A stretch of DNA of 64,000 nucleotides from Labrenzia sp. CE80 (GCF_009650605.1 NZ_WAJT01000001.1:372001-436000), one strand, 5' to 3'. Shown: positions 8,867-18,124, numbered from the stretch's first letter. Numbers and translations are program-made. Notes: generated by a model not told the origin, from the letters alone.

Positions 8867-9778
8867 TCAGATGAACAGTTCGCCGCGGGCGACGATGGTT
8901 GCCTGACCGCCAACGCGCACTGCATGGAGCTGCTTTTCCTCGACGTCGATTTCCAGGTCAATCAGGGACGGACGCCCCATGACGAAGCCCTGCTCGATGC
9001 GGAACACGTGGCTGCCGCCGGGCAGGCGGTCGAAGTAGTGGATGGCGCCTGCGAAAGCAGAGGCAGCTGATCCTGTTGCCGGGTCTTCCGGAATGCCCAT
9101 CTCCGGTGCGAACAGCCTTGCCTGGAAGGCGCTGTCATGGGAGCGGGTTTCGCGGCAATAAACGTAGGCGTCGTTGTGCTCGTCCTGATCAAAGGCCGCG
9201 CTCCAGCGCTGCAGATTGGGCTTTGCGCGGGCGAGGGCATCAAGATCCCGGACCGGGATGAAGTTGAAGGCAGGGCCAACCTTGAACCGGGATGGCTTGT
9301 GGTTTTCAAAGCCGATGTCGGTCGGGTCGAGGCCAAGGGCTTCCGCGATCAACTCGTTATCCTGGGTCGGGCCGGCATGTTCGGGCAGCTTGGGAACATC
9401 GAATTCGGCGAAACCGGCTGCATTCTCGCGCAGGATCACAGCGCAGCGCACAGCGCCAATCTTTTCCTTCAAGACGACCACGGCATCCTGTTCGCCTGAA
9501 ATCTCACCGAAACGCTCGGTCGCCAGCAAGATTGCCGTTCCGACGGTCGGATGACCGGCAAAGGGAAGCTCGGTGCCCGGTGTAAAGATCCGGAGAGACG
9601 CGGAATGGCCGGGGTTCTCCGGCGGCAGAACAAAGACGGTTTCCGATAGGTTGAACTCACCCGCGATCGACTGCATCTGCGCGTCGCTCAGGCCTTCGCT
9701 GTCGAGCACGACCGCGAGGGGGTTTCCGGATAGCGCAGTGTTGGTGAAGACGTCGAGGATGGCGTAGCGGCGTCCCAT
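8867..9778 (-). CDS. PhzF family isomerase-like protein
   Basis: 303-residue member of the PhzF/diaminopimelate-epimerase fold. The two-domain layout, the catalytic Glu in NLSETVFV (near residue 45), the FAGHPTVG segment and the DPATGSAASA segment are diagnostic. No other phenazine genes are nearby, so phenazine synthesis is not implied; most stand-alone homologues have unknown substrates. Confidence 0.88.
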   Translation of the reverse strand: MGRRYAILDVFTNTALSGNPLAVVLDSEGLSDAQMQSIAGEFNLSETVFVLPPENPGHSASLRIFTPGTELPFAGHPTVGTAILLATERFGEISGEQDAVVVLKEKIGAVRCAVILRENAAGFAEFDVPKLPEHAGPTQDNELIAEALGLDPTDIGFENHKPSRFKVGPAFNFIPVRDLDALARAKPNLQRWSAAFDQDEHNDAYVYCRETRSHDSAFQARLFAPEMGIPEDPATGSAASAFAGAIHYFDRLPGGSHVFRIEQGFVMGRPSLIDLEIDVEEKQLHAVRVGGQATIVARGELFI

Positions 9779-9910
9779 ATTGGCAGTCTCCTGAGAGGTG
9801 TCAGTGGTCAGTGCAATAACGGTCGGCGGACTGTTGCACGGAAAGCCCGTGGTCCGCCAGTCAGGAAGCGCTGTGGTTGGTTAAGGAAGCGTAAGCGACG
9901 GTTCGTCCAG

Positions 9911-11077
9911 TCAAATTGGCAAGAGGTGCCGGGCCAGTGCTCGGGCATAGGAAACAAGGTCGGGACTGTAGAGATCACCTTGGTTTCGAAGGATCCGTAT
10001 GTCCGCCAGTTCTTGTTCCTCGCTGGCAAGGGAGAACGCGACAATGTCGCGGGCCAGATCTTCTGCGGGTTTGTCCACATCGAGCACCTGGGCAATAGAG
10101 ATGCGTGGACCATCGAAAACAGCGAACCGTTCGCCGGGGGACACATCTGACCGGCTGAGGCCTGTTTCTTCTTCCAGCTCGCGGAAGATGGCGCCGTACA
10201 CGTCGACTGTGCCGTCGGCAAGGACGTCGGACGGATCCAGGTTTCCGCCAGGCGGATAGACCTTGCCGGCGTTGGCGGTCTTGTCCGACATGACGCCATA
10301 AAGAAGCGCGCCGTCGCTGGACCTTAGGATGGCTGAGCCGAAGAGGTTGAAGGCGGTCAGGTCGGGCGCGCCCCAGTCCCTCCAGGTGAGAAAGGCGGCG
10401 AACGAGCATTCCATACATGTACCCTCAAAGACGCCGTCCTTGAAGGAATGCCCGGACAGCTTGAGTGTCCGGCCGTTCCAAAGGTGCGGATTGTGGCGCA
10501 GGGCGTCCTGCCAGTGGCTTTCAATGGCCGCGTGGTTTTCGGTTTCAAAGCACCAGGATGTGCCACGATCCAGTTTTAGCTTGATGTCCTGGAGAGGCAC
10601 GATGCTGGTGGGAATGGCTTTCTCCAGAACCGGAATTTTTCCGGTCGGCGCCATTTTGCTGGGCCGGCTGTCGACGGGTTGAAAACCGTTGTGTTGGTAA
10701 AAGTCGACAGCGAAGTGGTCGCTCTCCAGCCGCAGCAGGGTTGCGCCTCCCGCGCGGGCCAGATCACTTAAGCGGGTGAGCAGCAAAAGTCCCAATCCCT
10801 GTTTGATGCCTTCGGGCGCGATGAAGAGATAGACAATCTGATAGACTTGGGCCTCCTCGGCAGTGCCCAGTCGGCCGCCAGCAAAGCCAACAGGTTTGCC
10901 GTTCCGTTCGGCAATCAGCATGTCGTAGGCGGAAATATCTGACTGGCAGATGCGGAAGGCACTTCGGAATCCGCCCATCTTGTCATCGTCATAGCCCCAG
11001 TAGGCCTTGCTGCGATGCATGATGTCGGTCAACGCGGTTGTATCGCCCGGATGGGCCTGGCGGATCTTGATTGTCAT
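9911..11077 (-). CDS. GNAT acetyltransferase fused to Nudix hydrolase
   Basis: 388-residue two-domain protein. Residues about 1-150 are a GNAT domain (IRQAHPGD start; acetyl-CoA loop in the QGLGLLLLTRL region; YQHNGF end). Residues about 210-385 are a Nudix hydrolase with PPGGNLDP and RELEEETGL, but the Nudix box is widened by about seven residues between the Gly part and RELxEE. GNAT proteins modify small molecules or proteins and Nudix enzymes cleave nucleoside diphosphate-linked compounds. The joint role here is unknown. No frameshift between the domains is visible. Confidence 0.8.
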   Translation of the reverse strand: MTIKIRQAHPGDTTALTDIMHRSKAYWGYDDDKMGGFRSAFRICQSDISAYDMLIAERNGKPVGFAGGRLGTAEEAQVYQIVYLFIAPEGIKQGLGLLLLTRLSDLARAGGATLLRLESDHFAVDFYQHNGFQPVDSRPSKMAPTGKIPVLEKAIPTSIVPLQDIKLKLDRGTSWCFETENHAAIESHWQDALRHNPHLWNGRTLKLSGHSFKDGVFEGTCMECSFAAFLTWRDWGAPDLTAFNLFGSAILRSSDGALLYGVMSDKTANAGKVYPPGGNLDPSDVLADGTVDVYGAIFRELEEETGLSRSDVSPGERFAVFDGPRISIAQVLDVDKPAEDLARDIVAFSLASEEQELADIRILRNQGDLYSPDLVSYARALARHLLPI

Positions 11078-11165
11078 GAGCCCTCGGGAAACGGCAGGCG
11101 AGGCTCAACGGTTAGCTTGGATGTATGACGAGAACAAGTCCGACCGGCTGCTCGTCCGGGTAGAG

Positions 11166-11192
11166 GCTCCGAGCCAGAAGTCGGCTCGGAGC
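11166..11192 (-). terminator. Hairpin downstream of the pirin gene
   Basis: A perfect 10-base stem (11166-11175 with 11183-11192) and 7-base loop just after the pirin stop. On the minus strand it is followed by a weak pyrimidine stretch, so termination strength is doubtful. Confidence 0.45.
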
Positions 11193-11209
11193 GTTGCGTG
11201 TCCAGGCAA

Positions 11210-12112
11210 TCAGCGAATGAATGTGCCGGCACGCAATTCGTTGATGGCCTGCCGCAACTCGTCCTTGGTGTTCATGACTATCGGACCATGCCAGGCGACA
11301 GGCTCCTTGATCGGGCTGCCGGAGACAAGCAGGAAGCGAATGCCCTGATCGCCCGCCTGCACCACGATTTCGTCGCCGGTGCCGAAGATCACCAGCGTGC
11401 GGTCTCCGGTCTGGTCGCGGAACTTCAGTTCTTCGCCGCCGAGTTCCTTTTCGGTCAGAACGCCGAAGGGATCGGACGCGCCCTCAAAGGAGCCGGAACC
11501 TTCGAAGATGTAGGCAAAGGTCTGCTTGTAGGTGTCGACCTTGAAGCGTTTCTGCCGGCCCGGCGGAACCGAGATGTCTAGATATTGCGGTTCGGCCGCA
11601 ATGCCGTCGACCGGGCCTGACTTGCCCCAGAAATTGCCGCAGATGATCCGCGCAGCGGTGCCGTCGTCATCGACCACGACGGGAATATCGTTTGACGTGA
11701 CGTCCTGATAGCGCGGCTCTGTCATCTTCTCCGAGGACGGAAGGTTGGCCCAGAGCTGGAAGCCGTGCATCCGGCCGTTGGCGTCTCCCTTCGGCATTTC
11801 CTGGTGCATGATGCCGCGGCCTGCGGTCATCCATTGCACATCGCCCGCGCCAAGATCGCCGGTGTTGCCTAGGCTGTCGCCGTGTTCGACCGTCCCGGCC
11901 AGAACATAGGTGATGGTCTCGATGCCGCGATGCGGGTGCCAGGGGAAACCGGCCAAATAGTCCTCTGGCCGTTCATTGCGAAAGTCATCGAGCAGCAGAA
12001 ACGGGTCCAGCATTTCCGGATCCTGGAAGCCGAAAACGCGGTCAAGCTTTACCCCGGCGCCTTCGAGGGTCGGCTGGGTTGCGCCAATATGGGTGACTGG
12101 GCGAATGGACAC
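11210..12112 (-). CDS. Pirin family protein
   Basis: 300-residue bicupin of the pirin family, whose members include quercetin 2,3-dioxygenases and redox-sensing proteins. The iron ligands are present: both His of the HPHRGIET motif, and the His and Glu of GRGIMHQEMP. The open frame begins at 12214, but GTG at 12112 with TGGAG 7 bases upstream gives the standard family start (SIRPVTHIG). The C-terminal pirin_C cupin covers about 185-290. Confidence 0.88.
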   Translation of the reverse strand: MSIRPVTHIGATQPTLEGAGVKLDRVFGFQDPEMLDPFLLLDDFRNERPEDYLAGFPWHPHRGIETITYVLAGTVEHGDSLGNTGDLGAGDVQWMTAGRGIMHQEMPKGDANGRMHGFQLWANLPSSEKMTEPRYQDVTSNDIPVVVDDDGTAARIICGNFWGKSGPVDGIAAEPQYLDISVPPGRQKRFKVDTYKQTFAYIFEGSGSFEGASDPFGVLTEKELGGEELKFRDQTGDRTLVIFGTGDEIVVQAGDQGIRFLLVSGSPIKEPVAWHGPIVMNTKDELRQAINELRAGTFIR

Positions 12113-12381
12113 GGGAAATCTCCACGAGTTGCCTTTGTTGCCTTTAAAGATAGCAACCTTGCCCAGAATACCCATATGGATCGGCACGACGCACTGTTCA
12201 GTCTGCGGAAACAACCGTTCAGGCCGTTGAAGGTGTCAGGAGAGGGGCTCTGCCCTCTTTTCAAGCAATGTCTGCTCTGTCAGTGTGCGGGCAACTTTCG
12301 GTGCGTTGGTGCGTTGCCGTCGTCCAGATGCAATGTTTTCAGTGCATCGCTTCCCTTTTCTGTTCTCAATTGCGGGATCCC

Positions 12382-13305
12382 ATGGCTCCGATCATTTCCG
12401 TTCGTGACCTTCAAAAGACCTATTCAGGAGGTTTTGAGGCACTGAAGTCCGTGTCGCTGGAGATCGAGGAGGGCGAAGTGTTTGCTCTTCTTGGTCCTAA
12501 CGGCGCGGGCAAGACAACACTGATCAGTACGATCTGCGGACTGATCATGCCGACATCCGGTTCGGTCTCCATCGGCGGTTTCGACACCCAGGCAGATTTC
12601 CGGGCCGCGCGCCGCCTTGTTGGGTTGGTGCCCCAGGAAATGCCGACTGCACCGTTCGAGATCGTGAAGGATCAGGTGAAGTTCAGCCGGGGCCTTTTCG
12701 GCTTGCGGCGTAACGATGCTCTCTTGGAACAGATCCTCAAGGACCTGACCCTGTGGGACAAGAAGGACAGTCCGATCATGTCGCTTTCGGGGGGGATGAA
12801 AAGGCGGCTTCTGGTAGCCAAGGCATTGGCCCATGAACCTAAAGTGCTGTTTCTCGACGAGCCGACTGCAGGCGTCGACGTGGAGCTGCGGCACGACATG
12901 TGGCGGGTTGTCGAAGGACTGAAGGCGAAGGGCGTCACCATCATTCTGACGACGCACTATATCGAGGAAGCCGAGGAAATGGCCGACAGGGTCGGCGTGA
13001 TCAACAAGGGCGAGATCATCCTGGTGGAGAACAAGGAGGCCTTGATGCGAAAACTTGGCCGCAAGCAGCTGACGCTGGACCTTGCTGAGCCGATGAACGA
13101 GATTCCAGAGCCGCTTCGCGCGCACGGTCTATCACTGGAGGACGAGGGGCGGCGACTGGTCTATATTTATGACACCCAGGGCGAGCGGACCGGTATCGCC
13201 TCCCTGATCAGCGCTCTTTCGGACGCAGGCATTCGGTTCCAGGACCTACACACGACCCAAAGCTCGCTCGAAGACATCTTTGTTGATCTGGTGAAAAAGG
13301 GGTGA
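12382..13305 (+). CDS. ABC-2 type exporter, ATP-binding protein
   Basis: 307-residue ABC ATPase of the ABC-2 (NodI/DrrA-like) class. Walker A GPNGAGKT is at residues 38-45, the LSGGMKRR signature near 134, Walker B VLFLDEPTAGVD near 155 and the H-loop TTHY about 30 residues later; a C-terminal DrrA-like extension follows. Start 12382 gives the family-standard N terminus. It forms one transcription unit with the GNAT gene (13310) and the permease (13803). The exported substrate is unknown. Confidence 0.93.
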   Translation: MAPIISVRDLQKTYSGGFEALKSVSLEIEEGEVFALLGPNGAGKTTLISTICGLIMPTSGSVSIGGFDTQADFRAARRLVGLVPQEMPTAPFEIVKDQVKFSRGLFGLRRNDALLEQILKDLTLWDKKDSPIMSLSGGMKRRLLVAKALAHEPKVLFLDEPTAGVDVELRHDMWRVVEGLKAKGVTIILTTHYIEEAEEMADRVGVINKGEIILVENKEALMRKLGRKQLTLDLAEPMNEIPEPLRAHGLSLEDEGRRLVYIYDTQGERTGIASLISALSDAGIRFQDLHTTQSSLEDIFVDLVKKG

Positions 13306-13309
13306 GTGT

Positions 13310-13789
13310 TTGGCCGACCGTTATCAAATCCGCAAGGCGGTGCTCTCCGAGCAGGTGATTTTGACCGAGCTCTGCCTCAGGGCCAAAGCGTCTCTCGGGT
13401 ATGATGATGATTTTATTGAGGCCTGCCGGGATGCGCTCACAGTCCGGGACAGCTGGATTCTGGACGATACGTTTTGGGTAGCTGAGGCAATCGATGGCGA
13501 GATCGCAGGCTGCATTCGGCTGGTGGTCAACAAAGGGGAACGGGAAGGTGAGGTGGCGACTTGCTTCATTGACCCGGGTCACCAGCGCAAAGGGCTTGGG
13601 AAGCTTTTGTTTGCCGAGCTGCACAGGACCGCGCAGGACCTGGCCCTTGGCGGGCTTAAACTTGAATCAGAACCATTGTCTCAGTCCTTCTATGAGCACC
13701 TTGGGTTTCGCAAGACTGGCGAAGTGCCGTCTGAAGCAATTGCAGGCCGAAATTTGCCGTTGATGCAATTGAATTTGAGCTCCGAATGA
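13310..13789 (+). CDS. GNAT family N-acetyltransferase
   Basis: 159 residues starting at a TTG with AAGGGG 7 bases upstream, only 4 bases after the ABC ATPase stop. GNAT features include IRKAVLSEQ at the start, the acetyl-CoA loop HQRKGLGKLLFAEL and a YEHLGFRKTGE end. Its place between the ATPase and permease genes of one exporter means co-expression, perhaps to modify the exported compound or to give self-protection (inference). Confidence 0.85.
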   Translation: MADRYQIRKAVLSEQVILTELCLRAKASLGYDDDFIEACRDALTVRDSWILDDTFWVAEAIDGEIAGCIRLVVNKGEREGEVATCFIDPGHQRKGLGKLLFAELHRTAQDLALGGLKLESEPLSQSFYEHLGFRKTGEVPSEAIAGRNLPLMQLNLSSE

Positions 13790-13802
13790 GAAAGCAAGGC
13801 GA

Positions 13803-14564
13803 ATGAATTATCACGCGATCAAGGCCATCTACTATTTCGAGATGGCGCGGACCGTGCGCACGATCATGCAGTCTATCGTTTCGCCGGTAATCTCCACCGT
13901 GCTCTATTTCGTTGTCTTCGGGGCGGCTATCGGCTCGCGCATTTCCGAGGTTGATGGCATCTCCTACGGGGCATTTATTGTGCCGGGGCTGATCATGCTG
14001 TCATTGATGACGCAGAGCCTGTCCAACGCCTCCTTCGGGATCTACTTTCCGCAGTTCACCGGCGCGATTTTCGAGATCCTTTCAGCGCCCGTGTCGTTTC
14101 TGGAAGTCACCATCGCCTTTGTTGGGGCCGCGGCGACGAAAGCGGTCCTGGTCGGCGTCATCATTTTCATCACCGCCTCGTTCTTCGTGCCGTTGGAGGT
14201 TCAGCATCCGGTCTGGATGGTGACCTTCTTCCTGCTTACGGCGATCACCTTCGCGCTGCTCGGTTTTATCATCGGGATCTGGGCGGACAATTTCGAGAAG
14301 CTGCAATTCGTGCCGCTTCTTGTAGTGACGCCGCTGGCCTTCCTCGGTGGCAGCTTCTACTCCATCAACATGCTGCCGCCCTTCTGGCAGAATGTGACGC
14401 TGCTCAATCCGGTCGTCTATCTCATCTCCGGTTTCCGATGGAGTTTCTACGGTCAGGCGGACGTCAGCCTTGGGCTGTCGCTGACCATGACACTTGTGTT
14501 CCTAACAGCCTGTCTTGCGATCATCTGGTGGATCTTCAAGACGGGTTATAAGCTGAAAGCGTAA
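13803..14564 (+). CDS. ABC-2 type exporter, permease
   Basis: 253-residue integral membrane protein with six predicted membrane segments and the ABC2_membrane pattern (early IVSPVISTVLYFVVFGAAIG helix; ISAP-like ILSAPVSFLEV cytoplasmic loop; late LNPVVYLISGFRW). It is the membrane partner of the ATPase at 12382, separated from it only by the GNAT gene. Confidence 0.92.
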   Translation: MNYHAIKAIYYFEMARTVRTIMQSIVSPVISTVLYFVVFGAAIGSRISEVDGISYGAFIVPGLIMLSLMTQSLSNASFGIYFPQFTGAIFEILSAPVSFLEVTIAFVGAAATKAVLVGVIIFITASFFVPLEVQHPVWMVTFFLLTAITFALLGFIIGIWADNFEKLQFVPLLVVTPLAFLGGSFYSINMLPPFWQNVTLLNPVVYLISGFRWSFYGQADVSLGLSLTMTLVFLTACLAIIWWIFKTGYKLKA

Positions 14565-14568
14565 ATCT

Positions 14569-15453
14569 ATGCGCATGACACATCTGACGCGGGGCGGAGC
14601 AGCCCTGCTTGTTGCTGCATCGCTCGCAGCCTGTCAGACCGCACCATCCACCTCGACTACGCCGGGTGCTGTTGCTTCGCAGCCAGTGCCGACTGTTGCC
14701 GCAGTTCCCTATGCTCCGGCGGCGACTGCCGTGGCACGCGGCTATTCCGAGATGGTGATCGACATGGCGAGCGGGGTTGAGCTTTCGTCGATCAACGCGG
14801 ATGAGCCGCGCTACCCAGCGTCTCTGACGAAAATGATGACGCTTTATCTCCTGTTCGAGGAAGTCTCATCGGGGCGGTCTTCCCTCTCCACGCCTTTGAC
14901 GGTCTCGGCCAAGGCGGCGCGCCAGCCACCTGCCAAGCTGGGCCTCAAGGTTGGGTCAACGATCACCGTGGAGCAGGCTGCGCGAGCACTTGCGGTGAAG
15001 TCAGCCAACGATGTGGCAATCGTGATTGCGGAGAATATCTCGGGAAGCGAGAGCGCTTTTGCTGCAAAAATGACCTCGAAGGCCCGCGCGCTGGGCCTTT
15101 CGCGCACGCGATTTGTCAATGCAAGTGGCTTGCCGGATCCCGCGCAGGTCACGACCGCGCGGGACATGGCGAACCTTGGCCGGGCTCTGAAAAGCCGGTT
15201 CCCTCAGTATGGATCGTACTTTCGCGCGACATCCTTCAGCTTTAATGGCCGCTCCTATCGGGCGACCAACAATTTGCTCGGCAAGGTCGCCGGTGTGGAT
15301 GGTCTGAAGACCGGCTACATCAGCATGGCAGGCTACAATCTGGTTGCGACGGCGCGTCGTGGTGGTGCGCAGAGACTGGTTGTGGTCATGGGCGGCAAAA
15401 GCGAGGGCGCCCGTGACCGTCAGGTCACGAAGCTTTTGGAGCGGAGCTTTTGA
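14569..15453 (+). CDS. D-alanyl-D-alanine carboxypeptidase (peptidase S11) lipoprotein
   Basis: 294-residue penicillin-binding-protein-type serine peptidase that trims cell-wall pentapeptides. A signal peptide ends in the lipobox LAAC, so it should be a lipoprotein. The three active-site motifs are SLTK (S85-K88), SAN (near 145) and KTG (near 247). It begins 4 bases after the permease stop, so it is probably in the same operon. It lacks the usual C-terminal PBP5 domain. Its last 29 bases overlap the convergent diguanylate cyclase gene. Confidence 0.9.
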   Translation: MRMTHLTRGGAALLVAASLAACQTAPSTSTTPGAVASQPVPTVAAVPYAPAATAVARGYSEMVIDMASGVELSSINADEPRYPASLTKMMTLYLLFEEVSSGRSSLSTPLTVSAKAARQPPAKLGLKVGSTITVEQAARALAVKSANDVAIVIAENISGSESAFAAKMTSKARALGLSRTRFVNASGLPDPAQVTTARDMANLGRALKSRFPQYGSYFRATSFSFNGRSYRATNNLLGKVAGVDGLKTGYISMAGYNLVATARRGGAQRLVVVMGGKSEGARDRQVTKLLERSF

Positions 15454-16648
15454 TCAGAGCGGGTGGCGTACCGCTCCATTCGTCATCCTCGACGATGGTG
15501 AGCGCGTCGGATCTGGTCAATGAGACGCGGTTGCGTCCTGCATGCTTGCTTTCATAGAGCCCATCGTCGGCGAGCTTCAGAAGCTGTTTGTGGTCCATGC
15601 CGTTGCCCTTGCCGTGATAAATGCCGGCAGAGAGCGTCAGGCGAACGTCCTCGGGTGCAAAGTGCAAGGGCGTATCGGCAATCGTTGTGCGGATGCGTTC
15701 GGCGATTTCTAGGGCTTCAGAGTGTGAGATTTCCGGCATGAGGGCCGCAAATTCTTCGCCTCCGACGCGGGCCAGGCAGTCTTCCTCGCGAAGATGCCAT
15801 TGCATGATGTCAGTGCAGATCTGAAGGGCCTCATCTCCGGCGCCGTGACCAAAGCGGTCGTTGACGGATTTGAAGTGATCCAGATCGAATTGCACCACTG
15901 CGAAGTTCCCCCGCTCGGGCCGTTGCAGCAGCTCCTTCAGCCGCAACGTGAACTCGCGGCGATTGAAGGTTCCAGTCAGGGGATCTCTATGGGCAGCATC
16001 CAGCTGCTCGGCGGACTTGCGCTCGAAAGCCAGGGACAGAGAAAATGCCCCGCTGGTGGTCACGAACACCAGGGCGATCATGAGATGCACGGACAGCAGA
16101 AACTCATCCGTCAGGCCGAAAAGCAGGTTGCTTTCTGCACCGATGCCCTGAGCAACGCGCAGCGCGAAGGACGCCGACATGAGCATGAAGCTGAATGCGA
16201 GGCCGTATCTGGATGACAGGCCGTCGGCGCGGCGCGACCAATACTCTGCTGCAGTGGCTGTCGCCAAAAAGGCGAGCATCAGATTGGTGACCGCATAGGC
16301 CAGTGCATAGTTCTGACTGATGTGTGCGGGCAGGCTGGTGGCCAGCATGATGCCCATCGGAGTCAGAAGACGCAGATAGCTGACCTTTCTATCGTTAAAT
16401 TGCATTGCGCCCTGATTGTAGCGCGCCAAGGCAGCGATCATCAGGCCGTTTGGAACAATGAACGCAAGCATTTCCGGCAGACCGGCATCAAAGATGTAGA
16501 AAAACAGGGCCGCTGCAAGAAACAGGTTTCCAGAGACCCAGGTACGCCAGAAACGCTCGCGCTTCATGTCGTGGAAGGCCGTCAAAAACGAAACCGAGAA
16601 TACGGTTAATATCAGGCAATTGGCCGCCAGAAGTGAGAACTTGTCCAT
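15425..16648 (-). CDS. Membrane diguanylate cyclase (GGDEF)
   Basis: 407 residues: a region of about seven membrane helices (residues 1-210) followed by a GGDEF domain that makes cyclic di-GMP. The catalytic site is GGEEF (near 296), and the inhibitory RxxD site (REED) lies at the standard distance upstream, so product inhibition is expected. The 3' end overlaps the convergent carboxypeptidase gene by 29 bases. Confidence 0.9.
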   Translation of the reverse strand: MDKFSLLAANCLILTVFSVSFLTAFHDMKRERFWRTWVSGNLFLAAALFFYIFDAGLPEMLAFIVPNGLMIAALARYNQGAMQFNDRKVSYLRLLTPMGIMLATSLPAHISQNYALAYAVTNLMLAFLATATAAEYWSRRADGLSSRYGLAFSFMLMSASFALRVAQGIGAESNLLFGLTDEFLLSVHLMIALVFVTTSGAFSLSLAFERKSAEQLDAAHRDPLTGTFNRREFTLRLKELLQRPERGNFAVVQFDLDHFKSVNDRFGHGAGDEALQICTDIMQWHLREEDCLARVGGEEFAALMPEISHSEALEIAERIRTTIADTPLHFAPEDVRLTLSAGIYHGKGNGMDHKQLLKLADDGLYESKHAGRNRVSLTRSDALTIVEDDEWSGTPPALIKSSAPKAS

Positions 16649-17104
16649 AATGGAACGCTCTTTTTTCGGTAATATTTCTTGGTAAAATCGACAATACGAT
16701 TGGCGGGAGACTAGGTAGCGCGGCTTTCCGGCTCCTTACCCGTTTCCCTAAAATTTTAGTGATTTTCTAAAATACCGTATGGGGAGTTGCGGGGCAGTTG
16801 CAAAAGCTATTTTGAATCAGAGCAGTGTCGGAAATTCTAACAATGCACAGGGCTTTCTTTTTTTTGTGGAGTTCGTTTTTTGCGAGGATCGACCGGCTTT
16901 GAAAAGGGCGGTGAGGGTGTGGCTGCGCTGAAGCCTGGCGTGATGCAAAAAGGGCCGGAATTGCTTCCGGCCCTTAAGGTTGCTGCGATCTAACGACCGC
17001 CTGGTTTTTGGTTTTGTCGACCAGTGCGCCGGACTTGATCCTCTGCGACCTGCCTTTGGCGGGCGCAAGGTTTAGATGTCTTGGCCAAGTCCGGCGCCCG
17101 GGAC
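16649..17104. other. Intergenic stretch between ilvC and the GGDEF gene
   Basis: No convincing gene. It holds the duplicated ilvC 3' segment (17004-17041), the ilvC terminator (16946-16975) and, in 16650-16940, the AT-rich upstream region of the GGDEF gene, in which I see no further clear signal. Confidence 0.7.
16946..16975 (-). terminator. ilvC: Intrinsic terminator of ilvC
   Basis: A perfect 11-base stem (16950-16960 with 16965-16975) with a 4-base loop. Read on the minus strand it is followed by TTTTTG. It lies 130 bases beyond the ilvC stop, after the duplicated segment. Confidence 0.85.
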
Positions 17105-17145
17105 TTAGTTTTTGGTTTTGTCGACCAGTGCGCCGGACTTGATCC
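17004..17145. repeat. Direct duplication of the ilvC 3' end
   Basis: The 38 bases at 17108-17145, which encode the last residues of IlvC (IKSGALVDKTKN), recur exactly at 17004-17041, 104 bases away and beyond the stop. The copy is still in one open frame on the minus strand but has no start or ribosome site. Confidence 0.9.
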
Positions 17146-18124
17146 ACGGCATCATGCCGCGGAGTTTTTCGCCGACTTCCTCGATCTGGTGTGCGTCGTT
17201 CAGGCGGCGTGTTGCCTTGAACTTGGCGGCACCTGCACGGTACTCCTGCATCCAATCGGAGGTGAACTTGCCGTTCTGGATGTCGGTGAGAACGCGCTTC
17301 ATCTCTGCCTTGGTCTCGGACGTCACGATGCGCGGACCAGTGACATACTCGCCCCACTCAGCGGTGTTGGAGATCGAGTAGTTCATGTTGGCGATGCCGC
17401 CTTCGTAGATCAGGTCAACGATCAGCTTCACCTCGTGCAGGCATTCGAAGTAGGCCATTTCCGGTGCGTAACCGGCTTCGACCAGGGTTTCGAAGCCAGC
17501 GCGGATCAGTTCGACGAGACCGCCACACAGAACAGCCTGTTCGCCGAAGAGATCGGTTTCGCACTCTTCCTTGAAGGTGGTTTCGATGATGCCCGAACGA
17601 CCGCCGCCAACGCCACAAGCGTAGGACAGGCCGAGATCATGGGCGTTGCCGGATGCATCCTGATGAACGGCGATCAGGCACGGCACCCCGCCGCCTTTCT
17701 CAAATTCACCGCGTACGGTGTGGCCAGGGCCCTTCGGAGCAACCATGAGAACGTCAATGGTGTCCTTCGGCTCGATCAGACCGAAGTGTACGTTCAGGCC
17801 ATGCGCAAAGGCGATTGCAGCACCGTCACGAATGTTGGCGGCGATGTGATCCTTGTAGATGTCAGCCTGCAGCTCGTCAGGCGTCGCCATCATCATCAGG
17901 TCGGCCCAGGCTGCGCCTTCGGCCACGGTCATGACCTTGAAGCCATCGGCTTCAGCCTTCAGAGCGGTGGTGGAGCCTTCGCGCAGGGCGATGGCGATGT
18001 CCTTCTGGCCACTGTCCTTCAGGTTCATGGCATGGGCACGGCCCTGTGAACCATAACCGATGACGAGGACTTTCTTGGACTTGATCAGGTTCAGATCTGC
18101 ATCGCGATCGTAGTAAACACGCAT
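17105..18124 (-). CDS. ilvC: Ketol-acid reductoisomerase
   Basis: 339-residue class I enzyme of valine, leucine and isoleucine synthesis; it converts acetolactate or acetohydroxybutyrate with NADPH and Mg. The GYGSQGRAHAMNL Rossmann motif is near residue 24, and the knotted C-terminal domain has the expected DLFGEQAVLCGG and ECLHEVKLIVDL metal-site segments. Start 18124 has AAAGGA upstream and is followed by the standard MRVYYDRDAD. The 3' end is duplicated downstream. Confidence 0.96.
   Translation of the reverse strand: MRVYYDRDADLNLIKSKKVLVIGYGSQGRAHAMNLKDSGQKDIAIALREGSTTALKAEADGFKVMTVAEGAAWADLMMMATPDELQADIYKDHIAANIRDGAAIAFAHGLNVHFGLIEPKDTIDVLMVAPKGPGHTVRGEFEKGGGVPCLIAVHQDASGNAHDLGLSYACGVGGGRSGIIETTFKEECETDLFGEQAVLCGGLVELIRAGFETLVEAGYAPEMAYFECLHEVKLIVDLIYEGGIANMNYSISNTAEWGEYVTGPRIVTSETKAEMKRVLTDIQNGKFTSDWMQEYRAGAAKFKATRRLNDAHQIEEVGEKLRGMMPWIKSGALVDKTKN

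Noticed and set aside
16974..17357. Minus-strand frame that includes the copied IlvC tail
   Set aside because: It is mostly out of frame with ilvC and has no start signal; the copied tail is treated as a DNA repeat.
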